The notes beneath the pieces are model-generated. The model searched no databases. It saw only the letters and a list, made by a program, of their open reading frames with translations, and was not told the DNA's origin. From Acidihalobacter aeolianus (GTDB taxonomy: Bacteria; Pseudomonadota; Gammaproteobacteria; DSM-5130; Acidihalobacteraceae): DNA of 64,000 bases. The stretch is from the NCBI RefSeq assembly GCF_001753165.1, contig NZ_CP017448.1:1878462-1942461 (forward strand). The letters are read 5' to 3'. The position numbers and the translations under genes are program-made. Below, piece after piece: positions 8,669 to 18,800 of the stretch. Each line of letters begins with the position of its first letter. The stretch's first letter is position 1.

Positions 8669-9010
8669 GCCTGGTTTTACATTCTTTTACCCACGCCCAC
8701 GCAATACTCGCGATTCATTTGCATACAGCCGTGGCGCGGGCGGTGCCTTCGCGTGACGCCCGTCAGAAATTACGCGCCGCGCAGGCGACATCTTCACACA
8801 GGCTTTACGCAGACGTGCCGAACCACCCCTGATCGTCGGCCGCGGGCGTGCAGCCCGTTCGCCAGTTGGGCTATCCTCTGTTCGGGCACCGGAACTCGGT
8901 CCATACGCGGCAGTCAGAATATCAAGATATCGAGCGCTGCCGCATCACACTACCATGCACGCTATCGCCCCTGGTCGGCAGGGACTCGATGCTGGAAACG
9001 GAAGTCACAC
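8669..9010. other. intergenic region upstream of the DegP/DegQ protease gene
   Basis: About 340 bases with no convincing gene. An open frame continuous with the protease from 8753 has no ribosome site and no protease-like sequence before the signal peptide. The region holds a candidate sigma-E promoter at 8891-8918, described separately. The remainder shows nothing I can interpret. Confidence 0.6.
8891..8918 (+). promoter_or_regulatory. candidate RpoE (sigma-E) promoter of the DegP/DegQ gene
   Basis: GGAACTC, 15 bases, then GTCAGA. This resembles the extracytoplasmic sigma-E pattern (GGAACTT, 15-16 bases, TCTGA-type -10). It lies about 90 bases before the ATG of a periplasmic protease whose E. 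coli homologue degP is a classical sigma-E target. The match is by eye and short, so it remains a hypothesis. Confidence 0.4.
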
Positions 9011-10513
9011 ATGAATCGAAGCCTTATCCATCGGACGCGCTCCTGGTTGTCGCTGGCCCTGGTCGCCATGCTCGCGCTGACCACGCAGGCCTGCGCACAG
9101 GAATCCTCGGATCATCAATCCAAGTCCGCGAATGCGCACGCCACCGCGGTCGCCGCGCCCAGTCTGAGCAGTTTGCCCGACTTTGCCCAACTGGTGCACA
9201 AGGCAGCCCCGGCCGTGGTAAGCATCACCGGCGTACGCGTCGTCAAGGGTGAATCCGGGAGTGCTCGGGGCATGCCCGATCTGCCTCCTGGCAGTCCATT
9301 GGGCCAGTTCTTCAAGCACTTCTTCGGCCCGAACAACCCGTATAACCAGCCGTTCGAAAGCAAGGAGCGCATCCTTGGTTCTGGCTTCATCATATCGCCG
9401 GATGGTTATATCGTGACCAATCGGCACGTCGTGGTCGGCGATACCGAACTCAAGGTCCGCCTGCTCGACCGCCACGAGTACTCGGCCAAGGTCATCGGCA
9501 TGGACAAACGCACCGATCTGGCATTGCTCAAGATCGATGCCAAGGATCTGCCCACTCTGCCGCTAGGCGATTCAAGCAATCTCCAGGTCGGACAGTGGGT
9601 ACTGGCCATCGGCAACCCGTTCGGCTTCGACTACACCGCCACCCAGGGCATCATCAGCGCCCTGTCGCGCAATCTTCCCGACGAGAACTACGTTCCGTTC
9701 ATTCAGACCGACGCTGCGGTCAATCCCGGCAACTCGGGCGGACCGTTGCTCAACCTGAAGGGTCAGGTGGTCGGTGTGAACTCGCAGATCTACACCAACT
9801 CCGGTGGGTTCATGGGACTCTCGTTCGCGATCCCGATCAACATCGTCAAGGACGTGATCAATCAGATCAAGGCCCATGGCAAGGTCAGCTATGGCTGGCT
9901 GGGTGTGATGGTCCAGGGCATGAACCAGTCGCTGGCACAGTCCTTCGGCCTGCAGCAGCCCACCGGTGCGCTCGTGGCCCGGGTTGAACCCGGCAGCCCC
10001 GCCGCCAAGGCCGGCTTCAAGTCGGGCGACATCATTCTCAAGTTCGACGGTCACCCCGTCGTGCGTTCCGGCGATCTGCCGCCTCTGGTCGGCAGCACCC
10101 CGGTGGGCACAGTGGTGCCGGTCGAGATTCTGCGCAACGACAAGCACATGACCCTGACGGTCAAGATCGGCAAATTGAGCGAGCAGGCGATGAAGGCCTC
10201 GAGCGAACCGGATCAGGGTGATCAGGGACATGGTCGCCTGGGTGTCGCTGTCGAGACCATCCCCAAGGATCAGCTCGGCCCGCTTGGCCTGAAGCACGAT
10301 GCCGTTGTCATCAAGTCGATCAACCCCAACGGTGCCGCCGCGCAGAACGGCCTACAGGTCGGCGACATCATTCTGGAATTCAACCGTCATCGGATTACCT
10401 CGGCGGCCGAACTCAACCGCTTGGTGCGGGAAGCCCCTGCGGGCAAACCGATACCGATATTGATCCTGCGCGACAAGACGCCGCTGTTCGCCGCGATCAC
10501 CCTGCCCAAATGA
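9011..10513 (+). CDS. periplasmic serine endoprotease of the DegP/DegQ (HtrA) family
   Basis: Protease-chaperone of 500 residues that handles misfolded periplasmic proteins. An N-terminal signal peptide (about 1-29) ends near Ala-Cys-Ala, suiting signal peptidase I; the nearby Cys is not in a good lipobox. The trypsin-like domain has His139 (VTNRHVV), Asp169 (KRTDLALLK) and Ser242 (NPGNSGGPL). Two PDZ domains follow, about 285-385 and 400-498. ATG at 9011 is chosen because the signal peptide starts there; a longer frame upstream is non-coding. Length and two PDZ domains fit DegP/DegQ/MucD; I cannot choose among them. A strong hairpin follows the stop. Confidence 0.95.
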   Translation: MNRSLIHRTRSWLSLALVAMLALTTQACAQESSDHQSKSANAHATAVAAPSLSSLPDFAQLVHKAAPAVVSITGVRVVKGESGSARGMPDLPPGSPLGQFFKHFFGPNNPYNQPFESKERILGSGFIISPDGYIVTNRHVVVGDTELKVRLLDRHEYSAKVIGMDKRTDLALLKIDAKDLPTLPLGDSSNLQVGQWVLAIGNPFGFDYTATQGIISALSRNLPDENYVPFIQTDAAVNPGNSGGPLLNLKGQVVGVNSQIYTNSGGFMGLSFAIPINIVKDVINQIKAHGKVSYGWLGVMVQGMNQSLAQSFGLQQPTGALVARVEPGSPAAKAGFKSGDIILKFDGHPVVRSGDLPPLVGSTPVGTVVPVEILRNDKHMTLTVKIGKLSEQAMKASSEPDQGDQGHGRLGVAVETIPKDQLGPLGLKHDAVVIKSINPNGAAAQNGLQVGDIILEFNRHRITSAAELNRLVREAPAGKPIPILILRDKTPLFAAITLPK

Positions 10514-10517
10514 GCTC

Positions 10518-10547
10518 GCGGCCCCGCATCGCTTGGTGCGGGGCCGC
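10518..10547 (+). terminator. strong hairpin after the HtrA-family gene
   Basis: An uninterrupted 11-bp GC-rich stem (GCGGCCCCGCA paired with TGCGGGGCCGC) with an eight-base loop starts four bases after the stop codon. It lacks a clear T-run, so it is a probable termination or 3'-end stabilising structure separating the protease gene from gnd. Confidence 0.6.
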
Positions 10548-10631
10548 GCGAGGGTCGATCGAGACAGCAAGCTTGCGACAACGGGCAAAGGCATGACCGG
10601 GGGACCAACCTGAACTCCATGGAGGTAGCTC

Positions 10632-12074
10632 ATGGCAACTTCACCCTTTGACATCGGCGTCGTCGGTCTCGGCGTCATGGGGGCGAATCTCGGTCTCAAT
10701 CTGGCTAGCCGCGGCGCCCGTGTCGCTGGCTACAACCACAGTCGGGGCAAGGCTGATGCTTTTACCGCACGCGCAGCGGCCGAGTTGGACCGACCGGACC
10801 AGGCACAGGGCACAGACGATCTCAACGCCTTCATCGTTTCGCTGACCCGTCCCAGGATCGTCCTGCTGATGGTCCCAGCCGGGGTGGTGGACGACGCAAT
10901 CGCCCAGATTTCACCGCATCTCCAGGCCGGCGACATCGTTATCGATGGCGGGAACTCCCATTTCCCGGACACGGAACGCCGTCTAAGTACACTTGCCGGG
11001 CAAGATCTCCACTTCATCGGTATGGGTGTTTCCGGCGGCGAGACCGGGGCACGTTTCGGGCCCAGCATGATGCCGGGCGGCGAAGCGGCCGCCTGGAAAC
11101 ACGTCCGCCCCCTACTGGAACCGGCCGCGGCTATCGCACCGGACGGCGCGCCCTGCGTATCCTGGATGGGCAGCGGCGGGGCCGGGCACTTCGTCAAGAT
11201 GGTGCACAACGGCATCGAATACGCGCTCATGCAGCAGATCGCCGAGATCTACGATCTGCTGCACCGCGGCGCGGGATATGACCATGCCGATCTGCACCGC
11301 CTGTTTGCCGAATGGAACGAGGGTACGCTGGCCGGGTATCTGATCGAAATCACCGCCGACATCCTGCAACAGCCTGACGATTCCGGCAGCGGGCTGCTGC
11401 TCGACAAGATCCGCGATGCCGCTGGTCAGAAAGGCACCGGGCGCTGGACCAGCGAAGCGGCCTTCGAACTCGGCGTTCCTACCCCGGCGATCGATGCCGC
11501 AGTCACCGCGCGCGGGCTCTCGGATCTCTATGCGGCGCGGCAGACTGCTGCCGGTATGTTGCCAGGACCGGCGACCGTTGCCCCTTCCGCCTCATTGGCC
11601 AAACAGGCCGCCGCGGCCCTGGAGGCCGGCATGCTGATCGCATATACCCAGGGCATGCACCTGATTGCTGAGGCAGCGGAGGCCAAGGGCTACGGCACAT
11701 CGCTCGACACGGTGGCCCGCATCTGGCGCGGCGGCTGCATCATCCGCGCCGCCCTGCTCGACGATCTCGCCGCCGCCTATGTCAGTCCGCCGCTCATGGG
11801 CAATCCGCTGTTCGACGAGACCCTGTCCGCGCGGCTCGGCAAACTCGAAGGCGGCCTGCGCACGATCGTCACGCAAGGGGCCATCGGCGGCATACCCATG
11901 CCCGCACTGGCTGCCGCACTCGCCTATTACGACGGACTGCGCAGCCGGCGACTGCCAGCCAATCTGATTCAGGCACAACGCGACTACTTCGGCGCACACA
12001 CCTACGAGAGACTCGACAAACCGGGCATATTCCATACGCACTGGGGGACTGGCGCCATACCCACGGACGGATGA
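10632..12074 (+). CDS. gnd: 6-phosphogluconate dehydrogenase, decarboxylating
   Basis: Oxidises 6-phosphogluconate to ribulose 5-phosphate and CO2 with NADP in the pentose phosphate pathway. The 480 residues match the long, dimeric form of the enzyme (about 470). The N-terminal Rossmann motif VGLGVMGANLGLNLA is followed by NHSRGKAD at the cofactor-specificity loop. The catalytic segment GGAGHFVKMVHNGIEYALMQ contains the general-base Lys and substrate-binding His-Asn. QKGTGRWTSEAAFELGVP is the classic all-helical-domain signature. ATG at 10632 is preceded by GGAGGT at 10621-10626. No zwf or pgl is in the window. The gene ends 55 bases before a DedA gene. Confidence 0.95.
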   Translation: MATSPFDIGVVGLGVMGANLGLNLASRGARVAGYNHSRGKADAFTARAAAELDRPDQAQGTDDLNAFIVSLTRPRIVLLMVPAGVVDDAIAQISPHLQAGDIVIDGGNSHFPDTERRLSTLAGQDLHFIGMGVSGGETGARFGPSMMPGGEAAAWKHVRPLLEPAAAIAPDGAPCVSWMGSGGAGHFVKMVHNGIEYALMQQIAEIYDLLHRGAGYDHADLHRLFAEWNEGTLAGYLIEITADILQQPDDSGSGLLLDKIRDAAGQKGTGRWTSEAAFELGVPTPAIDAAVTARGLSDLYAARQTAAGMLPGPATVAPSASLAKQAAAALEAGMLIAYTQGMHLIAEAAEAKGYGTSLDTVARIWRGGCIIRAALLDDLAAAYVSPPLMGNPLFDETLSARLGKLEGGLRTIVTQGAIGGIPMPALAAALAYYDGLRSRRLPANLIQAQRDYFGAHTYERLDKPGIFHTHWGTGAIPTDG

Positions 12075-12129
12075 GGATGCCGGCAGCGCCTCTCAAGCAA
12101 ACCCTGGCGGAACGCCGGCCTCTGTCGCC

Positions 12130-12747
12130 ATGAGTTTCCTGGACCAGAGCCTGCGTTTCGCCACGCCGTATCTCGACAGCTACGGTTATTTCGCGATCAT
12201 GTTCGCCGTGATGCTCGAGGGGATCGGCATCCCCGCACCGGGACTCACCCTGGTGGTGGCCGCCAGCGTGCTCGCCGGGAGAGGCGACATGGATCTTTCG
12301 CTGGTGTTCATCAGCGCCCTGGCCGCGGCCCTAGCGGGCTACAACATCGGTTATCAGCTGGGCAACCTGGGCGGACGCAGACTGCTGCTGCGCACGCGCC
12401 TGATCAACCGCCACCACCTCAGGCGCATGCACCGGCTCTATGTCCGCTGGGGCGCATGGATCGTCATCGTGGCGCCCTTCGTCGACGGATTGCGCCAGCT
12501 CAACGGCCCCGTCGCCGGGATGCTCGGCATGCCCAGAATCCGCTTCGTGCCCGCCAACGCCTTCGGCTGCTTCGTCTGGTGCGCGGTGTGGTGCTTGCTT
12601 CCCTACGCCCTGTCGGAACACCTCGGCACGCTGCTCTCGATACTCGGCCAGTTGCGCCCCTACCTGCTGCTGGCCGCCGTCGGTCTGCTGGCATTGCTTG
12701 CAGCCTACCTGCTCAACCAGCGCGGCAACCGCGAGGACCGCTCATGA
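12130..12747 (+). CDS. DedA-family membrane protein (SNARE-associated/VTT domain)
   Basis: A 205-residue inner-membrane protein with the DedA/VTT domain. These proteins are linked to lipid scrambling, undecaprenyl-phosphate recycling and drug or alkaline tolerance. Visible marks are the early MLEGIGIPAPG motif with an acidic residue, a central re-entrant region, and VAPFVDGLRQLNGPVAGMLG, a variant of the usual R-x-x-P-x-x-AG stretch. Four or five helices are expected. Its TGA overlaps the ATG of the downstream glucan hydrolase gene (ATGA), so the two are coupled. A second, more typical DedA protein is encoded at 34.1 kb. Confidence 0.88.
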   Translation: MSFLDQSLRFATPYLDSYGYFAIMFAVMLEGIGIPAPGLTLVVAASVLAGRGDMDLSLVFISALAAALAGYNIGYQLGNLGGRRLLLRTRLINRHHLRRMHRLYVRWGAWIVIVAPFVDGLRQLNGPVAGMLGMPRIRFVPANAFGCFVWCAVWCLLPYALSEHLGTLLSILGQLRPYLLLAAVGLLALLAAYLLNQRGNREDRS

Positions 12748-15089
12748 ACGAAGCCCCCGACGGCCCTGGCATTCCCGCCACCTGGAGCCCCAGCCGCAAA
12801 GACATGGTGGGCTGCGCCCTGGGTAATCCCCGCCTCTGGTATACCCTGGGCCAGGGCATCGTGAACGAAATCTACTATCCGCGGGTCGACATCCCGCAGG
12901 TACGCGACCTGGGTTTCATCGTCGCCGACGACAACGGGTTCTGGGTCGAGCTCAGAAAACGCGACGACTACACGGTGGAAGCCCGTGGCCCCGGCGCTCC
13001 GGTCGTCACCCTGATTCACCGCCAGGAACGCTTCACCTTGCGTGTCGGCATCTGCCCCGACCCGCGGCGCGATGTCCTCATGCTCGATGTCCAGCTCAGC
13101 GGCGACGAGGGTCTCAAGCCCTACGTGCTGCTTGCCCCGCGCCCCGGCGGCAGTGGCGACCGCAACGAGGCGTGGTGTGGTGAATATCATGGCCGCCGCG
13201 TCCTGTGGGCGGCACAAGGGCCATTCTCGCTTGCCCTGGCGGCTCGCGACGAACGCGGAGGTGAGGGTCTGGACCGATGCTCCGCCGGTTACGTGGGCGT
13301 CAACGACGGTTGGCAGGACTTCGCCCACCACGGGCGCAGCGAATGGGCCTATGAGCATGCCGGACCGGGTAATGTGGCACTGACGGCAGCGTTGCCCAGA
13401 CGTGCCGTCCTGGCGCTGGGATTCGGCAGCGGGCGCCGCTCCGCTGCGACCCTGGCCTTCGCCAGCCTCACCCACGCCTACGACCATGTCGTCGAACGTT
13501 GCTGCACACAATGGGATGCCTGGCACAAGATCTGGGAAGCCCAGTTCCCCGAGGTCTCCAGCCTGGAGCAGAACCTCTTCGAGCTACTGCGTACCTCAGC
13601 CATGGTGGTCAAGACTCACGAGGACAAGACCTACCCCGGTGCCGTCGTCGCCAGCCTAAGCATTCCCTGGGGGGAAACGCGCGAGCGCGAGGGCGGATAT
13701 CACCTGGTCTGGCCTCGCGACCTTGTGGAGACCGCGGGGGCGCTGCTCGCGCTCGGCGCCTACGAGGATGCCCGGGCCAACCTGCGCTATCTGATCGCCA
13801 ACCAGCACGCCGACGGCCACTGGACGCAGAACCAGTGGCTGGGTGGGCGCGCCTACTGGGAAGGGCTGCAACTCGATGAAACCGCCTTCCCCATTCTGCT
13901 CGCCGGGGCACTCGAAGAGCACCATGCGCTAGGCGACATCGACCCTACCGCCATGGTTCGCCGCGCCCTGCGCTTCATCGCCCTGCACGGTCCGGTCAGC
14001 GAGGAGGACCGCTGGGAGGAGGATCGCGGACTCAGTCCCTTCACGCTGGCGGTCGCCATTGCCGGCCTGGTGGTGGGTGCCGGCTATCTCGACGGTGCAG
14101 AGCGGGAAATGGTGCTGACCCTGGCCGATTGCTGGAACGCGCAGATCGAGGACTGGACGGTTGCCCGTGACACCCTCCTGGACCGTGAGCACGGCATTGC
14201 GGGGCATTACGTACGCATTGCTCCACGTGACGTCCTCAACGACCGCACCGCATTGCATGCACCCATCGTCGTCAACAACCGCAACCCCCAACCGGACCTG
14301 CACGCCGACCAGCACATCAGTCCCGATTTTCTGCAATTAGTCCGCTACGGCCTACGCCGGGCCGACGATCCATTGATTTGCGACAGCCTAAAACTGGTTG
14401 ATGCGTTGCTGCGTTTCGAAACGCCGGACGGTCCGGTCTGGTATCGCTACAACGAAGACGGCTACGGCGAACATGCCGACGGCCGCCCGTTCGACGGTAC
14501 CGGGCGCGGACGCCCGTGGCCGCTGCTCGCCGGCGAACGCGGCCACTACGAACTCGCCGCCGGTCGCGACCCGTTGCCTCTGTTGCGCGCCATGGCCGCA
14601 AGCGCCAGCACCGCTGGCATGCTGCCCGAACAGATCTGGGACGGCGAGACCAATGCCGAACACCAGCTATCTCCCTTCAGGCCGACTGGTTCGGCGATGC
14701 CGCTCGCCTGGGCACATGCCGAATTCATCAAGCTTGTGGCCGCGCGCGCACAAGGCAGTCCGGTGGATCGTCCGCAACCCGTCTGGGAACGCTATGCCGG
14801 CCGACGCCCAAACGCTCACACCGCCTTCTGGTCGCCGGCGGCACCGGTCGGCCGCATCAGACCCGGGCGCAAACTGCGTCTGCTGCTGCCCGATCCATGT
14901 CGCATTACCTGGACGTTAAACGACTGGCACGACAGCACCACTTTGACGACAGAGGCCCAACTGCTCGGCCTATACCCGCTCGACACCGGCTGGCATGCCG
15001 AGCCCGGTACGACATTCCGTTTCATCATACATGCGGGCGACGACTCCCCGGACTCGCCCGAATACCGTATCGTTTGCAGCGACGCGTGA
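12744..15089 (+). CDS. glycoside hydrolase family 15 (glucoamylase/glucodextranase-type)
   Basis: A 781-residue alpha-glucan exo-hydrolase that releases glucose from non-reducing ends. A beta-rich N-terminal domain (about 1-275, including PRLWYTLGQGIVNEIYYPRV) precedes an (alpha/alpha)6 barrel. Catalytic segments are RWEEDRGLSPFT (general acid Glu near 425) and LPEQIWDGE (general base Glu near 629), with substrate-site WPRDLVETAGALLALG near 325. A short beta domain ends the protein. No signal peptide is visible, so it is probably cytoplasmic and may act on glycogen or maltodextrin. ATG at 12744 overlaps the previous stop; a longer in-frame reading only shadows the DedA gene. Trehalose or isomaltodextran are other possible substrates in GH15. 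Confidence 0.92.
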   Translation: MNEAPDGPGIPATWSPSRKDMVGCALGNPRLWYTLGQGIVNEIYYPRVDIPQVRDLGFIVADDNGFWVELRKRDDYTVEARGPGAPVVTLIHRQERFTLRVGICPDPRRDVLMLDVQLSGDEGLKPYVLLAPRPGGSGDRNEAWCGEYHGRRVLWAAQGPFSLALAARDERGGEGLDRCSAGYVGVNDGWQDFAHHGRSEWAYEHAGPGNVALTAALPRRAVLALGFGSGRRSAATLAFASLTHAYDHVVERCCTQWDAWHKIWEAQFPEVSSLEQNLFELLRTSAMVVKTHEDKTYPGAVVASLSIPWGETREREGGYHLVWPRDLVETAGALLALGAYEDARANLRYLIANQHADGHWTQNQWLGGRAYWEGLQLDETAFPILLAGALEEHHALGDIDPTAMVRRALRFIALHGPVSEEDRWEEDRGLSPFTLAVAIAGLVVGAGYLDGAEREMVLTLADCWNAQIEDWTVARDTLLDREHGIAGHYVRIAPRDVLNDRTALHAPIVVNNRNPQPDLHADQHISPDFLQLVRYGLRRADDPLICDSLKLVDALLRFETPDGPVWYRYNEDGYGEHADGRPFDGTGRGRPWPLLAGERGHYELAAGRDPLPLLRAMAASASTAGMLPEQIWDGETNAEHQLSPFRPTGSAMPLAWAHAEFIKLVAARAQGSPVDRPQPVWERYAGRRPNAHTAFWSPAAPVGRIRPGRKLRLLLPDPCRITWTLNDWHDSTTLTTEAQLLGLYPLDTGWHAEPGTTFRFIIHAGDDSPDSPEYRIVCSDA

Positions 15090-15138
15090 CGATTTGCTCA
15101 ATCGTCCGCCGCTTTCCCAGCACCCGAGGAGAAACGTT

Positions 15139-15855
15139 TTGGTCCCGATACACCGCTCCCTGCGCATACGTCTGCTGATTGCGCTGCCGCTTATCAGTAC
15201 CGTCGGTTTGGCCAACGCCGCCGACAAGCTGGAACCGATGTCGCCTACACCCGGTCCGGCACTCGACCTGAAAGTCGGATCGCTGGACCGCATGCAAGTC
15301 TACGCCGCCCAGGCCATGGCCGATGCGATCGAGGCGCGGGCGGCACTGCATGACAGCAACCTCATTGAACTGGATGCCGACCTCACCAAGGTCCAGGTGA
15401 TGCTCGAGCTGATCCGCGCCAGGCTACCGGGCGCCGAATTCCTGGCCATGGCCCGCGCCATGCGTGCCAAGATGCACTTCGAGGACAACCAGCAGGTACA
15501 GCCCTTCTTCAGCCACCTGTTTTACGCGCTGGACGACCTGGGCAACGGGAAGGCGGTGGCACAGGCGCGCAAATACCTGACGCAGGCCCAGCGCGCATTG
15601 GCCATACCCAATCGGGCCGATGCCATCGCGGCGCTGCGCAAGGCTGTCGGCGTCTTCGAAAACCCCTATGTCTCGCCGCCGCTGAAAGCCGCCGACAGCA
15701 ACCTGAATCAGGCCCTGGCAGCGCTGAACACAACCAACAACACGGTATCGGACAGCCTCCTCAAGGCCCTGGTCGGCCACCTGGACGGCCTGCATCGGGC
15801 CTTTGCGACCTATCCGCTGGACATGCAGCCGCACGGGCCTTCAAGTCAGGACTGA
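15139..15855 (+). CDS. secreted helical protein, YfdX-like (tentative)
   Basis: A 238-residue protein with a clear signal peptide (RLLIALPLISTVGLANA, cleavage before Ala-Asp). The mature part is almost entirely helical, with paired segments such as DADLTKVQVMLELIRARL and ALDDLGNGKAVAQARKYL. The layout recalls the periplasmic YfdX family linked to acid and heat resistance, but I see no diagnostic motif, so the name is tentative. TTG at 15139 is chosen because GAGGAG lies eight bases upstream and the signal peptide begins there; an ATG at 14995 would lie inside the GH15 gene. The end overlaps the convergent RND gene by ten bases. Confidence 0.6.
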   Translation: MVPIHRSLRIRLLIALPLISTVGLANAADKLEPMSPTPGPALDLKVGSLDRMQVYAAQAMADAIEARAALHDSNLIELDADLTKVQVMLELIRARLPGAEFLAMARAMRAKMHFEDNQQVQPFFSHLFYALDDLGNGKAVAQARKYLTQAQRALAIPNRADAIAALRKAVGVFENPYVSPPLKAADSNLNQALAALNTTNNTVSDSLLKALVGHLDGLHRAFATYPLDMQPHGPSSQD

Positions 15856-18800
15856 ACCTCTTCCAATGCTGCCGGGCGTGGGCGACGTGAAGCAAACCAG
15901 CGCTCGGCGGTCACGTAGAACGCCGGGGTCACATAAAGTGTGAGGAACTGCGAGAACACGAGTCCCCCGACGACCGCGATGCCGAGCGGCATGTGCGCCT
16001 TGGCATCCGAACCGAAACCTAGCGCGATCGGCAAGGTACCGAGAATCGCCGCCCCGGTGGTCATCATGATGGGTCGAAAGCGGATCACGCAAGCATCGTG
16101 GATCGCGGTCAACGCATCCTCGCCCTGCCGACGCCGCTCGATGGCGAAATCGATCATGATGATGCCATTCTTCTTCACCAAACCGACCAGCATGATGATG
16201 CCGACAAAGCTGAACAGATCCAGCGGCTGCCGGAATACATAGAGCGAGAGCAAGGCACCGAAGCCCGCAAGCGGCAGCGCCGTGAGGATGGTCAGCGGGT
16301 GTACGAAGTGTTCGTAGAGAATGGCCAGAATCACATAGATGACCAGCACCGTGACCAACAGCAGGATAGGCAGCGCCAGAAGTGACTGCTGAAACGATTT
16401 TGCGCTGCCGGCGAACTGCCCACTGACCCCGGCCGGCAGGGTCTTGTTGGCCAGCGCCTGGATCTTGCTGGTCACCTCGCCCAACGAAATGCCCGGGCGC
16501 AGATTGAACGAGACCGTCGCCGACGGCATCTGCGCATAATGCTCCACGCTCAGCGGGCCGACGCCGTAATCCAACCGCGCAATGGCGTGCAGGGGCACCA
16601 TCTGCCCGCTGCTCGAAGGCAGGTATATTGCACCCAGTGCCGAGGCATCGGTCTGGTATTTTGGCGCCACCTGAGCAATGACCTCGTACTGTTGTGCGGA
16701 ACCGTAGATGGTACCCACCATGCTGCCGCCATAGGCCAGGTTCAAGGTCTTTTCGATCGTCTGCGGGGTTACCCCCAGCGCGGCCGCGCGTTCACGCAGG
16801 ATGTGCACGCGAATCTCGGGATTGCGCATCTGCAGGCTGGAATTGACCCCGATGATCCCAGGAATGCCGCGTAGCGCCTCCTCAAAGCGAGGTACGGCGT
16901 TTTCCAGCAGGTTTTCGGTATTCGCCTGCAGCACGAACTGATAGTTGGCATTGCTGGACATCGCACCGAGCTGAATCGCTGGCGGCTGGATGAAGAACGC
17001 GCGGACCAGCGGGAACCGCGCCATCTCGCGCCGCAACTGCATCATCACCCGGTCGATATTCTCGCGTTCGCCGGCCGGTTTGAGATGGATGATGATGCGT
17101 CCCACGTTGCTGCCGCCGAAACCGCCGCCGCTCTGTCCGGCACTCGACATCACGACCGCCACCGCAGGATTGGCCTGAATGCGCCTTGCGACCTGTTCCT
17201 GTTCCCGGGTGAGCTGCGCGAAGGGAATGCCTTCGGGGTAGCGCAGGTTGGCGATGATCATCCCGGAATCGCCGCTGGGAATGAAGGCCTTCTGCACCAG
17301 CATGAACAGACCGAACGCAGCCAGCAGGCTGAAGCCCGCGAAACCGAGCACCCAGCGGCGATGCCGCAACGACCAGGCCAGGGAATCCCCGTAAACCCGT
17401 GTCAACGCCTCGAACAGGCGCTGAAAGGCGGAAACGCGGCTATTCGCTCGCTCACGGTCGCGCATGCGCGAAAGCAACATGGGCGTCAGACTCAGCGAGA
17501 CTGCACCAGAAACCAGGATCACCACCGCGATGGTGACGCCGAATTCCAGAAACAGTCGTCCAAGCAGGCCCCCCATGAAAATCAACGGCAGGAACACGGC
17601 CGACAGTGACAGGGTCATCGAGAGCACGGTAAAGCCGATTTCGCGACTGCCGAGCAATGCCGCACGCAAGGGCGACAGACCTGCCTCGCGGTGTCGGGAA
17701 ATGTTCTCCAGCATCACCACCGCATCGTCCACCACGAATCCGACCGACAGGGTGAGCGCAAGCAGGGTCAATACATTGAAGCTGTAGCCCAGCGCATCCA
17801 GGACCGCGAAGGTGCCCAGTAGCGAGATCGGAATGGCCACGGCCGCGACCAGCATCTGTCTGAGATCACCGAGAAACAGCCAGATCACGAAGGCCACCAG
17901 CATGCTGGCGAGGATCAGGGTCAGCTGGACCTCTTCCACCGCGGCCTTCACGTAGCGCGACTTGTCGTAAAGGATGTGCAGCGTGGCGCCACCAGGTAGC
18001 GCGGCCTGCAGCTTGGGCAACATCGCACGGATCGTGTCGGCCACCTGCACGGTGTTGCTGTCCGGCTCGCGCACCACGGCGAGGATGATGCCGCGATCGC
18101 CGTTGATCCAGGTTTTCTGCAGGTTCTGCTGGACGCTGTCCTCGGCGTGTCCCACCTCGTTCAGGCGCACCGGCGAACCGTTGCCGTAGGCCAGCACCAT
18201 GTGGTTGTAGGCGGCCGCGTCACCAAGCTGGCCGTTGACGTTGATGTCGTAGTTGCTGGCGCTGCCCTGCAGCGTGCCTTGAGGAAGATTGACGTTCAAC
18301 GCGCCAATGGTGCTGGCCACGCCGGTCAGAGACAGGTTCCTGGCCGCCAGGGCATAGGGATTGAGGTAGATGCGCACGGCATAGGTCTGCCCGCCGAACA
18401 CGCGCACCTGGGCAACCCCCGGCACGCCGGACACCTGCGTGGCGAAGCGCTGTTCGGCATAGGCGTCCAGCTGATACAGCGGCATGTTCGGCGCCGACAG
18501 GCCGATGAACATGATCGGACTCTGCGCCGGGTTGAGCTGGCGCACCAGCGGCGTCTGCGGCATGTCCGGCGGCAGGAAGTGGGCCGCCTGCCCGACCGCC
18601 GCCTGCACCTCCTGCGAAGCCGCGTCGATGTTCGTCTTGAGATCGAATTGCAGGATGATACGCGTGTTGCCGTTGCGGCTCTCCGAACTCATCGAGAGCA
18701 GTCCGGGGATGCTCGAGAACTGGTTCTCCAGCGGCGAGGCCACCGCCGACCCCATGGTCTGCGCGCTGGCTCCGGGCAGACTGGCGGAAACCATGATCGT

